Assembly: GCA_963773625.1 (NCBI GenBank)
Contig: CAVZCJ010000009.1
Coordinates: forward strand, 62,001-126,000
DNA length: 64,000 bases
Direction of reading: 5' to 3'
Origin: DATARH01 sp963773625
GTDB taxonomy: Bacteria > Pseudomonadota > Alphaproteobacteria > ATCC43930 > CGMCC-115725
Both the position numbers and the translations under genes were made by a program. Positions 52,739 to 62,373 of the stretch are shown piece by piece (the first letter of the stretch is position 1; each line of letters opens with the position of its first letter). The notes below the pieces were generated by a model. It ran no database searches, was not told the DNA's origin, and was given only the letters and a program-made list of their open reading frames with translations.

Positions 52739-55026
52739 CGTCCAGGAGATCGCCGGCGGCCCGACGCAGCGCGCGATAGACCGCCTCGGCGGTGATCGGC
52801 AGCTCGGTGATGCGCACGCCGACCGCGTCGTGGATCGCGTTGGCGATCGCCGGCGAGACCCCGAAGGTGCCGGTCTCGCCGACGCCCTTGGCGCCGTAAG
52901 GGCCGGTTTCCTGGCGCGCGGCAATGCTCTCCCCGGTCATCGCCTCGGGCATGTCGCGAATGCCGGGAATTTTGTAGTCGGCGAAGTTGGGGTTGCGCAG
53001 CTGCCCGTCGGTGAACACCATCTCCTCGCTCATGGTGAAGCCAAGCTGCATGACCGCCGCGCCGGTCAGCTGGGTCTCGACGATGCGTGGGTTGATCGGG
53101 GTGCCGCAGTCGGCGACGTTGACGAGGCGCAGCACGCGCACGCGTCCTGTTTCTGTATCGACCTCGACCTCGGCGCCGCTGGCGCCGGTCATCCAATAGG
53201 GGGTCGCGTTCGGCGTGAGGCCGGTTTCGTGGTCGGGCGGCACGTAAGCGGGGACGAAGCTGCCGGAGCCGACCACCGTCCCCGCCTGCATCCCGTATTT
53301 GCGGCGGAAGATTTCGGCGATCGGCAGGTTGGTGCCAGCGGGCACACCCGCCTCGGCGGCCATCGCCGCGAGCTTGGCCTTCGCCTCCTCGGCGGCGCGG
53401 CGCACCGCGTTGCCCATGTGAAAGGTCGAACGTGAGCCGAGCGTCCCCATGTCGTACGGGGTCATGTCGGTGTCGGGCGCGACGACGCGCACCGCCTCCG
53501 CGTCGATGCCGAGCGCCTCGGCGGCGATCTGCGCCAGCGCGGTGGTCGAACCCTGGCCCATGTCAACCGTACCGCAATAAAGCGTGGCGCTGCCGTCGCC
53601 GGCGAGCGCGATGGTCGCGACCGAGGTGGTCGGCGAGATGCTCGCCTTCATGCCGATGGCGACGCCACGGCCGCGCCGGATCGTGCCGGAGCCGCGGTCG
53701 AAGGGCTGGCCCCAGCCGATGCGCTGCACGACGCGGTCGAGCACCGCCTCGGTCGCGGTGTCGCGCAGCACCGTGCCGGTCGCCTGCGGCCGCCCGTCTT
53801 TCAAGAGGTTCATGCGACGGAATTCGACCGGGTCGACGCCGAGCTCGCGGGCGATCAAATCAGTGTGGCTCTCATAGGCCCAGACGAGTTGCGGCATGCC
53901 GAAGCCGCGCAATGCGCCGGCGGTCGGCCGGTTGGTATAGGTCTCGTAAGAGTTGATCGCGACATTGGCGATGTCGTAGGGCCCCGCGGCCGAGAAGCCG
54001 GATTTCTGCGCGACGCGCGGGCCGATATCGGCATAGGCGCCGCCATTATAGATGACCTCGCAGGTGCGCGCGGTGAGGCGGCCATCCTTGCTGACCGCGC
54101 TCTTGATGCGAAAGGTCGAGCCGTGCTTCGAGATGGTGAAGAACTGCTCCTCCATCGTCAGCGCGACCTTGACCGGGCGGCGCGCCAGCAGCGACAGCGC
54201 CACCGCCAGCGCCTCCATTTTCACATAGACCTTGGCGCCAAATCCCCCGCCCAGAAACGCGGTGCGCACCCGCACCCGGTTTTCCGGCAGGCCCAGGAGC
54301 CGGGCGATCTCGACCCGCACGGTGGACGGGGTCTGCGTCGAGCTGTGCACGGCGACGTGAGTGCGCGGCCGCGTCGGCGACCGCGACATGCGGTTCCAGC
54401 GGCGTGTGCATCTGCTGTGGCGTGCGGAAGACATGCTCGAAGACGCGGTCGGCCTCGGCGAAGGCCTTGTCGACGTCTCCGCGGCGAAGGTGATAGTCGA
54501 GCGCGACATTGGTATCCCGCTTTCCCGCGAGGTGTTTGAGGTCGGCGAACATCCCGGCCGGCTTCAGCTGGTCATGCACATAGGCGGTCGAGGTCATCGC
54601 CTCGACCTCATCGTAGACCGCAGGAAGCTCATCGTAATCGACTGTTATCGCTTGCGATGCGGCCGCGGCGATGTTCGGGTCATCGGCGAGCACGACCGCG
54701 ACTGGCTCGCCGGCGAAACGCACCTTGCCGAGCGCCAGGATCGGCTGGTCATGGAACGCCGGGCCGAAATAGGGGTTGGGGATGACGGCGAGGATATCCT
54801 CGCCAATTACCACCGAATGCACGCCGGGTATCGCCTTGGCGGCGCTGGTGTCGATGCCTCGGATGCGCGCATGCGGCACGGTGCTGCGGCAGATCTTGGC
54901 GTGCAGCATGCCCGGCAGGCGCAGATTGTGGATATATTCGGCACGGCCAGTGACCTTGGCCCTCGCCTCGACCCGCGGCAGCGAGCGGCCGATCTGGCTA
55001 CCGGGCGCCGTTCTCGCGTCGCTCAT
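52731..55026 (-). CDS. Molybdenum hydroxylase large subunit (frameshifted)
   Basis: Removing one base near 54366-54370 gives 764 residues. N-part: SLPRVEARAKVTGRAEYIHN, VGEPVAVVLADD (as FAGEPVAVVLADD), QQMHTPLEPHVAVADAA. C-part: HSSTQTPSTVRVEIARLLGL, LGGGFGAK, RPTAGALRGFGMPQL, the active-site Glu in KGVGETGTFGVSPAIANA. It binds the molybdopterin cofactor and hydroxylates N-heteroaromatics, aldehydes or CO. The residues around the CoxL loop do not carry the AYRCSFR motif of CO dehydrogenase, so CO is unlikely. ATG 55026 overlaps the FAD-subunit stop. Confidence 0.9.
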
Positions 55027-55865
55027 GCGGCGAGCGCCCGCTGCAGGGCGCGGCGCAGATGCACCTCGACGAGCACGCGCTTGTAGCTGGCCGAGCCGTG
55101 CAAATCGCCGATCACCGGCGCCTCGGCGGCGGCGCATTTGCCGGCCTCGCGCAGCACCGCCTCGTCGAGGAGCCGTCCGGCGAGCAGCGCCTCCGTCTGC
55201 GGCAGGCGCATCGCGGTCTCGGTTGCGGCGCCGATCGCGACCCGCACATCCGCCGGGCCGACCGACACCGCGATGCCGAGCGCCGGCCAATCGTCGGCCG
55301 AGCGCGCGGTGACCTTGGCGTACGCCGATTTACGGCCCGTTTGCGGCGGGACGACAAGCGCCACGATCAACTCATTGTTGCCGAGGACCGTCGCCATGTA
55401 GCCGGTGAGGAGCGCCTCGACCGGAATGTCACGCTCGCCGCCCGGCCCCACCGCGCGCACCGAAGCGCCGAGCGCGATCAGCACCGGCGGCAAATCCATA
55501 TGCGGGTCGGCATGCGCGAGGTTGCCGCCGATGGTCGCGACATTGCGCACCCGGACATTGGAATGGGTCAGCAAAGTGTCGGCGATCACCGGCGCCACGC
55601 GGCGCACGGCCGGGGAGCGCTCAAGCTCGGTCAGGCGCACCATCGCACCGATCTCGAGACCCCCGTCCGCGGTAGCGGCGATGCGCGTCAGCGCCGGGCC
55701 GAGCGCCCGCAGGCTGACGAGGCGCCGCGGCCGGTAGAGCCCCGATTTCATCATCAGCATCAGCGCGGTGCCGCCGGCGATCGGCCGCACATCCGGGTCG
55801 TCGGGATCGAGTAGCGCCAGCGCCTCGGCGAGCGAGTTTGGCTCGACCAGCTCGAACGGAGTCAT
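55023..55865 (-). CDS. Molybdenum hydroxylase FAD-binding subunit
   Basis: 280 residues. FELVEPNSLAEALALLD start, PIAGGTALMLMMKSG (FAD pyrophosphate loop), ADTLLTHSNVRVRNVATIGGNLAHADPHMDLPPVLIALGA, and the C-terminal CoxM-like cluster domain. First gene of the M-L-S operon. Its start lies 62 bases from the divergent solute-binding-like gene, so both may share control. Confidence 0.95.
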   Translation of the reverse strand: MTPFELVEPNSLAEALALLDPDDPDVRPIAGGTALMLMMKSGLYRPRRLVSLRALGPALTRIAATADGGLEIGAMVRLTELERSPAVRRVAPVIADTLLTHSNVRVRNVATIGGNLAHADPHMDLPPVLIALGASVRAVGPGGERDIPVEALLTGYMATVLGNNELIVALVVPPQTGRKSAYAKVTARSADDWPALGIAVSVGPADVRVAIGAATETAMRLPQTEALLAGRLLDEAVLREAGKCAAAEAPVIGDLHGSASYKRVLVEVHLRRALQRALAA

Positions 55866-55927
55866 TGAAGCGCCATCCGCTATCCGCCCGGTTCCCTTCG
55901 CGCGCCAGCGACTATAGGCTCTGGCGA

Positions 55928-56854
55928 ATGAGGCTGGCGATCCCCGATCTGATCTCGAATTCGTATTTCACCGCGCTCGCGGCGGCCGAGCTCGGGCATT
56001 TCGCGCGGCACGGGCTCGACGTGCAGGCCGACCTCATTTTCCCGGTCGACCGCGCCTATGAGGCGCTGCGTGACGGCGAGGTGGATTTCGTCGGCGGGGC
56101 GGCGCATGGCGCGCTCGCCGCATTTCCCGCCTGGCGTGGGGTCAAGCTGTTGGGCGCGTTGGCGCAGGGCATGTACTGGTTCCTGGTGATGCGCAAGGAG
56201 CTCGGCATCGCCTGCGGCGACCTCGCCGCGCTGAAGGGCAGGCGCATCGGCGCCGCGCCGTGGGTCGAGATGGGTCTGCGCCGGCTGCTGACTGCCGCCG
56301 GGCTCGATCCGGCGCAGAACGAGATCACTATCGCGCCGGTGCCGGGCGCGACCGGTACGACAACCAATTTCGGCCTCACCGCGGCGCAGGCGCTGGCGGA
56401 CGGCAAGATCGACGGGTTCTGGGCCAACGGCATGGCAACCGAGATCGCGGTGACGAGCGGCACCGGCAATATCGTCCTCGATGTGCGCCGCGGCGATGGT
56501 CCGCCCAGCTGCTTCGACTACACGTTCGGCGCGCTGGCGACGACCGAGCGGCTGATCGAAGACACGCCCGATGTCGCGGAAGCGGCATTGCGCGCGCTGA
56601 TCGATGCGCAGGCCGATTTGCGCGCGGACGTGTCGAAGGCGACAGTCGTCGGCGAGAAGCGGTTTCCGCCGCGCGAGACCGAGCTGATCGCCCAGATCGT
56701 CGCCCGCGATCTGCCCTATTACGACGCCGCGATCAGCGAGAAGTCGATCACCGGGGTCACCGGTTTCGCGCGGGATCTCGGGATCCTCAACGAAAACGTT
56801 GAATATTGTGACATTGTCGCGTCGCAGTTCTCCCATTTGTGGCCGCGCACATGA
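55928..56854 (+). CDS. NMT1/THI5-like substrate-binding protein without signal peptide
   Basis: 308 residues from ATG 55928. Periplasmic-binding-protein type II fold: LAIPDLISNSYFTALAAAELGHFARHGLDV, YEALRDGEVDFVGGAAHGAL, LKGRRIGAAPWVEMGLRRLLTAAGL, and GKIDGFWANGMATEIAV. No secretion signal or lipobox precedes the domain, and no ABC permease or ATPase is nearby. It may therefore act in the cytoplasm as a ligand sensor or enzyme. TGA overlaps the ATG of the next gene, which ties it to the monooxygenases. Confidence 0.85.
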   Translation: MRLAIPDLISNSYFTALAAAELGHFARHGLDVQADLIFPVDRAYEALRDGEVDFVGGAAHGALAAFPAWRGVKLLGALAQGMYWFLVMRKELGIACGDLAALKGRRIGAAPWVEMGLRRLLTAAGLDPAQNEITIAPVPGATGTTTNFGLTAAQALADGKIDGFWANGMATEIAVTSGTGNIVLDVRRGDGPPSCFDYTFGALATTERLIEDTPDVAEAALRALIDAQADLRADVSKATVVGEKRFPPRETELIAQIVARDLPYYDAAISEKSITGVTGFARDLGILNENVEYCDIVASQFSHLWPRT

Positions 56855-58335
56855 GGACCGGCGCCGAATACCGCGAAGCGATCAAGGACGGCCGTGTCGT
56901 CTATGTGATGGGCGAAGGCCGCATCGACGATGTCACGACGCACCCGGCGACCCAGGCAATGGTCGAGGAGTATGTCCTCTGGCACGACCGCCACCGCGAT
57001 CCTGCCTGGGCCGACGTCCTGCTGAAGCCCGACGGCGCGCCCTGGGCCTTTGTCGAGCCGCGCAGCAGCGGCGACCTCATCGGCATGGGCCGCTCCTACG
57101 CCAGGACCGAGTTCGCCTCCGCCGGCAACATCACCCACGACCCGGCCTATGGGCATCTGATCGCGCTCGGCATCCTCAACGCCGTCGCCGAGCACAAGGC
57201 CGGGCCAGAGCACGTCGGACGCGCCGAGGCCTACCGCAAGCTGATCGCCGAGACCGGCCGGTTCCTCACCTTCAGCGCCGGCTCGGCGCCGATCGGCTAC
57301 CGGCTGCGCCCCGACCCGGCGGACCGCGCCGCGGTAAAACTGGTGCGCGAGACCGATAAGGGTGTCGTCCTCACCGGCCGCATCGGCATGCACACCAGCC
57401 CGTGCTACGCCGAGGACGTCTATGTCGGCTCGCTGTGCGGGCTGCAGCTCGACGGGCATCCGGTGAGTTTTGTCGTCGATGTCGCCGCCAAGGGCGTCAC
57501 CACACTGTGCCGCAAGATCGCGCCGCGCGACCCGAACCCGTTCATGGCGCCGCTGTCCAACCGCTTCGACGAGCTGGACGGGACGCTGTGGCTCGACGAG
57601 GTGCTGATCCCGTGGGAGCGGGTGTTTCTGGTGGATGCGTCGCCCGAGCCGGTGGCGCGTTGGCTGATGTGGCATCACCTCTACAACTGGGGCGCTCGCG
57701 CCGAGGTGTCGCTCGGCATCGCGCTGGCGCTGACCGACGCGATGGGCCTCAAAGGGAATGACGCGACGGTCGAATACCTGATCGACCTGACCGCGACGGT
57801 GCAGACGATCCGCGCCTGCCAGGTCGCCGCCACGCACGACCCCGAGACCACCGTACTCGGCTATGCGGCGCCCAACCACCGCCATGTGATGGCGGGCGGC
57901 ATCCAGCTGTTCAAGACGCGGCAGCTGGTCAGCGAAATCCTGCGCATCGTGCCGGGTTCTTCGCTGGTGGTGGCGCCGGCGGATAGCGACCTCGCCGCGC
58001 CGGGATTAGCGGTCGGTCTCGAAGAGGCTTTCGCCGGCGGCGGCTACACGGCCGAGCAACGCGCGGCGATCCTGCAGCTGGCCTGGGACCACGCATCGTC
58101 CGCGCTTGACGGCCGCGAGTCGGCGTTCGAACTGCACGCCAGCGGCGGCATGCCGGCGTGGCGCGGGCGGCTGCGCCAAAGCTTCGCGGACTACAACGCG
58201 CTCGCCAATGCGGTGCTGCGGCAGCTCGATTGCGGGATGCCGGCGATCGATCTCAGCGGCATCCCGGCGCGGCCGATGGCGCCGCGCCGGGTCAACGCGC
58301 CGCCGGCCTCCCCGGGCGATGGAGCGAAGAAATGA
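56851..58335 (+). CDS. HpaB-type flavin-dependent monooxygenase, copy 1
   Basis: 494 residues, 4-hydroxyphenylacetate 3-hydroxylase family. MRTGAEYREAIKDGRVVYVM start, AGNITHDPAYGHLIALGILNAVAEHK, LKLVRETDKGVVLTGRIGMHTSPCYAEDVYVG, CRKIAPRDPNPFMAPLSNRFDELDG, and the C-terminal ALDGRESAFELHASGGMPAWRGR. Needs FADH2 supplied by a separate reductase; no hpaC-like gene is in the window. The ATG 56851 matches the start of copy 2. The substrate is likely a phenol or hydroxy-heteroaromatic. Confidence 0.9.
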   Translation: MRTGAEYREAIKDGRVVYVMGEGRIDDVTTHPATQAMVEEYVLWHDRHRDPAWADVLLKPDGAPWAFVEPRSSGDLIGMGRSYARTEFASAGNITHDPAYGHLIALGILNAVAEHKAGPEHVGRAEAYRKLIAETGRFLTFSAGSAPIGYRLRPDPADRAAVKLVRETDKGVVLTGRIGMHTSPCYAEDVYVGSLCGLQLDGHPVSFVVDVAAKGVTTLCRKIAPRDPNPFMAPLSNRFDELDGTLWLDEVLIPWERVFLVDASPEPVARWLMWHHLYNWGARAEVSLGIALALTDAMGLKGNDATVEYLIDLTATVQTIRACQVAATHDPETTVLGYAAPNHRHVMAGGIQLFKTRQLVSEILRIVPGSSLVVAPADSDLAAPGLAVGLEEAFAGGGYTAEQRAAILQLAWDHASSALDGRESAFELHASGGMPAWRGRLRQSFADYNALANAVLRQLDCGMPAIDLSGIPARPMAPRRVNAPPASPGDGAKK

Positions 58336-59810
58336 GGACGGGCGCCGAATACAAGGCGGCGCTACGCGACGGCCGCAAAGTCGTGATCATGGGCGGCGAC
58401 GAGATCGACGACGTCGCGATGCATCCGGCGACCGCGGCGATGGTCGAGCAATACGCCACCTGGTACGACCGGCATTCCGACCCCGAATGGCGCGAGACGC
58501 TGATCAGCCCCGGCGGCACGCCCTGGGCTTTCGTACTGCCGAAGAGCATCGACGAGGTCCGCGGCCTCGGCCTGACGATCACGAAGTCGATCTTTCTCTC
58601 GGCCGGCAACATCACTCACACGCCGCTCTACGGCCACCTGATCGCGATGGGGGTGCTGGTCGCGGCCGAGACGCGCAACGCGGCGCCGCATTACATCGCC
58701 AACGCCGAGGCCTATCGCCAGGAGATCGTGCGCGACCAGCGCTTTGTCACGTTCTGCGGCGGCGCGGCGATCATCGGCCAGCGGATGCAGCCCAACCCGG
58801 CCGACCGGGTTTCGGTCAAGATCGTGCGCGAGACCGACAAGGGGATGGTGGTGCGCGGCCGGCTCGGCATGCACACCAGCCCGGCCTATGCCGAGGAAGT
58901 CTATGTCGGGCACCTGACCGGCTTGCAGATCGACGGGCATCCGGTGGGTTTTATCGTTCCGGTGGGTGCCCAAGGAGTGACGACCTTGTGCCGCAAGCCG
59001 GCGGCACGCGAGGCGAGCCCGTTCATGGCGCCGCTGTCCAGCCGCTACGACGAGCTCGACGGCCAGATGTGGCTCGCCGACGTCCTGATCCCGTGGGAGC
59101 ACGTGTTCGCGGTCGACCCGGCGCCCGAGGCGATCCCGCGCTGGCTGCGCTGGCATCATCTTTACGGGTGGCTCGCCAAGGCCGAGTTCGCGCTTGGGCT
59201 GTGCCTTGCGCTCACCGACGCGCTGGGGCTCAAAGACCACGATGCGACGATCGAGTACCTCGTCGAGGCCATCGCCGAGGTGCAGACGGTGCGCTCCTGC
59301 ATCGCCGCCGCCGAGTTCGACCCGGAATGGACACCGACCGGGTATTGCGTGCCCAATCATGCACATCTCGCGGCGGGCGGCCTCGCGCTGTTCAAGGCGC
59401 GGCAGCGGCTGACCGAGCTGGTGCGGATCGTGCCGGGCTCGTCGCTGGTGGTTGCGCCGGGCGACAGCGATCTGGAAATTCCCGAGCTGGCGCAGGGCCT
59501 CGAGGAAAGTTTCGGCGGCGGCGGGTACACGGCGCGGCAGCGCTCGGCCCTGTTGCAGCTTGCGTGGGACCATGTGTCGTCGGCGCTCGACGGGCGCGAG
59601 TCGGCTTTCGAGCTGCACGCGAGCGGCGGCCAGCCGGGCTGGCGGCATTGGCTCCGGCGGAGCTTCAAGGACTACAACCAGCTGGCCAACGCGGTGCTCG
59701 ATTTCATCGCCATCCCGATGCCAGAGATCGACATCAGCGGCGTCGGCACCGCGCTGCCCGCGGCAAGGCGCGCGGTCAGCCTGCCGCCGAGCGGCGCGGC
59801 GAAGAAATAG
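58332..59810 (+). CDS. HpaB-type flavin-dependent monooxygenase, copy 2
   Basis: 492 residues, closely similar to copy 1 throughout (MRTGAEYKAALRDGRKVVIM, AGNITHTPLYGHLIAMGVL, KIVRETDKGMVVRGRLGMHTSPAYAEEVYVG, FELHASGGQPGWRHWLRR). The ATG lies in the TGA of copy 1. The duplication suggests two successive hydroxylations or a heteromeric enzyme. Confidence 0.9.
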   Translation: MRTGAEYKAALRDGRKVVIMGGDEIDDVAMHPATAAMVEQYATWYDRHSDPEWRETLISPGGTPWAFVLPKSIDEVRGLGLTITKSIFLSAGNITHTPLYGHLIAMGVLVAAETRNAAPHYIANAEAYRQEIVRDQRFVTFCGGAAIIGQRMQPNPADRVSVKIVRETDKGMVVRGRLGMHTSPAYAEEVYVGHLTGLQIDGHPVGFIVPVGAQGVTTLCRKPAAREASPFMAPLSSRYDELDGQMWLADVLIPWEHVFAVDPAPEAIPRWLRWHHLYGWLAKAEFALGLCLALTDALGLKDHDATIEYLVEAIAEVQTVRSCIAAAEFDPEWTPTGYCVPNHAHLAAGGLALFKARQRLTELVRIVPGSSLVVAPGDSDLEIPELAQGLEESFGGGGYTARQRSALLQLAWDHVSSALDGRESAFELHASGGQPGWRHWLRRSFKDYNQLANAVLDFIAIPMPEIDISGVGTALPAARRAVSLPPSGAAKK

Positions 59811-59813
59811 GCG

Positions 59814-60936
59814 ATGGATGTGCCATCGCCGCTCGCGCGTCTGCCGGACCACAAGCTGACCCTCGGCTTGTTCCTGCCGATGCAGCAAGGCGCGTGGAGC
59901 CCATCGAAGGCGCCGCGCTCGACCTCTTGGACGTTCGACTACATCGCGTGCTGCACGCGGATGGCCGAGGATTTCGGCTTTGACCTCGTGTTCGGCCTGG
60001 CGCAATGGCTCGGCAAGGGCGGGTATGGCGGCGAAATGCACTTCCGCGAGCATGAGGTCGATCCAATCATCGCCAACGCGGCACTGTCGTCGCTGACCAA
60101 ATCGATCGTGCTGATCAACACGGTGCATGTCCTCTACGCCTGGCATCCGCTGCATCTCGCCAAGTTCGGCGCGGCGATGGATCACATCAGCGGCGGGCGC
60201 TGGGGGATCAACGTCGTCACCGGCTACAAGTCGAGCGAATACCGCATGTTCGGGCTCGAGCCGATCGAGCACGATTTGCGTTACGTGATGGCCGACGAGT
60301 TCACGACAATCATGAAACGGCTGTGGGCCGAGGACGAAGAGCTGAGCTTCAACGGCCGGTTCTGGAAAACCGAAAAGGCATTCCTCGCGCCGAAGCCGGG
60401 AAGCCGGCGGCCGTTTCTCGTCAACGCGGCGTCGTCGGGCGCCGGGCTCGACTACGCGGCGAAACACTCCGATCTGATCTTCATCACCAGCCCGGCCGGC
60501 GCCGACCCGGCCAAGGCCTGCGAGGCGTTGCCGGAACACAACGCCAAGATCAAGGGGCTCGCGCGGCAATTGGGGCGCGAGGTCAAGACCATCATCAACC
60601 CGCACGTGATCTGCCGCCGCGACCGAGCGGGAGGCGCAACAGGCCTACCGCGCCATCCTCGAAAACGAAGACCCGGTCGCCGCCGATAATTTCGTGCAGA
60701 CCTTTATCGGCGGCGATACCGCCTCATGGCGCGGGCACAGCCGCGCGCAATGGGTGATCGGCGGCAATGTCCACCTCGTCGGCTCACCCGAGCAGATCGT
60801 CGAGTGGTTCGCCCGGCTCCACGCCGCCGGGTGCGACGGCGTGCAGGTCAATTTCTTCGATTACCTGCCCGACCTCGAATTCTTCGGCCGCGAAGTCCTG
60901 CCGCTGATGAGGCAGGCGGGTCTGCGACATTCCTGA
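59814..60936 (+). CDS. LLM class flavin-dependent monooxygenase (frameshifted)
   Basis: 373 residues after removing one base at about 60621. LTLGLFLPMQQGAWSPSKAPR, MAEDFGFDLVFGLAQWLGKGG, LSSLTKSIVLINTVHVLYAWHPLHLAKFGAAMDHISGGRWGINVVTGYKSSEYRMFG, the RutA/DszA/SnaA-like group. After correction TEREAQQAYRAILENED leads into DNFVQTFIGGDTASWRGHSRAQ and VHLVGSPEQIVEWFARLHAAG. RutA-type members open rings or oxidise N-heterocycles with FMNH2. Starts three bases after HpaB copy 2, so it is the last gene of this unit. Confidence 0.87.
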
Positions 60937-61056
60937 CGGTCGAGCGCGGGCGATCGCGTCCCGGCCACTTCGCCGGGCGATCAAGTCTGGCAGGCGAGGG
61001 CCGGCGGCAGGCTTCGCCTACCGCCGATCCGGATCGGATAGCGCGCCGCTATCGGC

Positions 61057-61410
61057 CTACCAGTTGTGGAACCAATTGCCCCAGTTGTTCCAATTGTGCC
61101 AGTTGTTCCAGGGCGAATAGTAGCCCCAGGGACGATATCCCCGGCCCCAGGGATGATATCCCCAATTTCCCCAGGCCAGCCGGCCCTCGGCCTTGGCGGC
61201 GTCGACCCGGTTAGCGTCGATGGCAGAGACGGCGTCGCGAACCGCGGCGAGCCGCTCGGAAACGTCGTCCTTTATCGCGGAGGGCGGGTTTGCGCTCGGC
61301 GGTTCGCTCGCCGCGGCCGGCGCCACGGCGCCGAGCACAGCCGATAGCCCCACCGCCCCAGCAGGGGCGAGATGAGCGAGGATAGTCACATATCTCTGGC
61401 GCAGCGACAC
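61057..61410 (-). CDS. Trp/Asn-rich GrrA-like RiPP precursor candidate
   Basis: 117 residues from GTG 61410, chosen for its GGAGGAGGAAAC ribosome site; GTG 61425 is less likely. An N-terminal hydrophobic/AxA leader (AVLGAVAPAAAS) precedes a helical middle (SERLAAVRDAVSAIDANRV). Residues 80-117 contain ten Trp and eight Asn in a near-periodic core (AWGNWGYHPWGRGYRPWGYY, SPWNNWHNWNNWGNWFHNW). GrrA/OscA1-type peptides have the same layout, with W-x-N units crosslinked into cyclophanes by the radical SAM enzyme GrrM. No radical SAM gene is in the window. The alternative is a structural Trp-rich secreted protein. Confidence 0.6.
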   Translation of the reverse strand: MSLRQRYVTILAHLAPAGAVGLSAVLGAVAPAAASEPPSANPPSAIKDDVSERLAAVRDAVSAIDANRVDAAKAEGRLAWGNWGYHPWGRGYRPWGYYSPWNNWHNWNNWGNWFHNW

Positions 61411-61535
61411 CGTTTCCTCCTCCACTATCTAAAAAGCCGAGCCTCGTGGGTTAGTGCGTAGTCCGCGAATTTGACTGCATTGCGGCAACAAACCCAGTTC
61501 ATAACGTTGCAGGCGGCGATTTCAATCCCTATCGC

Positions 61536-62297
61536 TCAGCGTTTGCTCTTGCGCGCGAGGAAGTCCTTAAATCCCTCGCGCGGATGACCCGCGAGCAGCC
61601 AGGTGGCGCGCGCCTCATCCTCGAAGTCGTAGCGCTCGCGAAGCGACATGCCGGCGCCTTCGTGCAACAGGCGCTTCAGCCCCTGCACCATGCGCGGGTC
61701 GTTCTTGGCGATCATCTGACCCATCTCGATCGCGCTCTCGCGCAATTTCGCCGACGGCACGATCATGTTCAAAAGCCCGATCCGCTCGGCCTCCTCGGCG
61801 GCGACGACGCGGCCGGTGAACAGCAACTCCTTGGCCTTGGGCCAGCCGACCAGCAGCGGCAGCGACCAGCTCGAATTTACCCTTCCATAGCTCGCCGCGA
61901 GGAAACGGAACTGCGTCTTCTCGCAGCCGATGCGAATGTCGAGCGAGGACGACAGCAGCGCCGCGCCGCCATAGGCGAGCCCGTTGATCGCGCCGATCAG
62001 CGGCTTCGCGTAATTGGCGATGTGCCAGGAAATCTCGCCGCGCCGGGCCTGGCGTTGCGCCAGTTCCTTGGACGACAGATCGGCCATCTCGTGGATGTCG
62101 GCGCCGGCCGAGAAGGCGCGCTCGCCGGCGCCGGTGATGACGACGGCCTTGATCGCGTCGTCCTCCTCGAACCCGGTCAGCGCGTCGTCCAGTTCGCGCA
62201 CCAAATCGTAGCTGAGGGCATTGAGCTTGTCCGGCCGGTTGAGGGTGATAAAGCCGACCCCGTCGAGCCGCTCGCTGATGATGAATTCGTATTCCAT
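61536..62297 (-). CDS. Enoyl-CoA hydratase/isomerase family protein
   Basis: 253 residues. MEYEFIISERLDGVGFITLN start, VVITGAGERAFSAGADIHEM, IGAINGLAYGGAALLSSSLDI for the oxyanion hole, and FRFLAASYGRVNSSWSLPLLVG where active hydratases carry FGxPExxxG. The usual catalytic Glu is not seen there (YGRVN), and AALLS replaces GxE at the other site. A hydratase reaction is thus doubtful; another crotonase activity is more probable. Confidence 0.88.
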   Translation of the reverse strand: MEYEFIISERLDGVGFITLNRPDKLNALSYDLVRELDDALTGFEEDDAIKAVVITGAGERAFSAGADIHEMADLSSKELAQRQARRGEISWHIANYAKPLIGAINGLAYGGAALLSSSLDIRIGCEKTQFRFLAASYGRVNSSWSLPLLVGWPKAKELLFTGRVVAAEEAERIGLLNMIVPSAKLRESAIEMGQMIAKNDPRMVQGLKRLLHEGAGMSLRERYDFEDEARATWLLAGHPREGFKDFLARKSKR

Positions 62298-62373
62298 GTC
62301 CGGCGCTCCTTCCCCGGCGACGATGCCGGGTCGATAGTATCAGCCTCGGCTAGCGGCGCCAGGGAGACAGGTC

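Noticed and set aside
52731..55026. Aerobic CO dehydrogenase
   Set aside because: The gene order M-L-S fits, but the AYRCSFR loop of true CoxL was not found.
58362..60605. A - strand open frame of about 750 codons
   Set aside because: It is antisense to the second hpaB and LLM genes, and His/Arg-rich as such shadows are.
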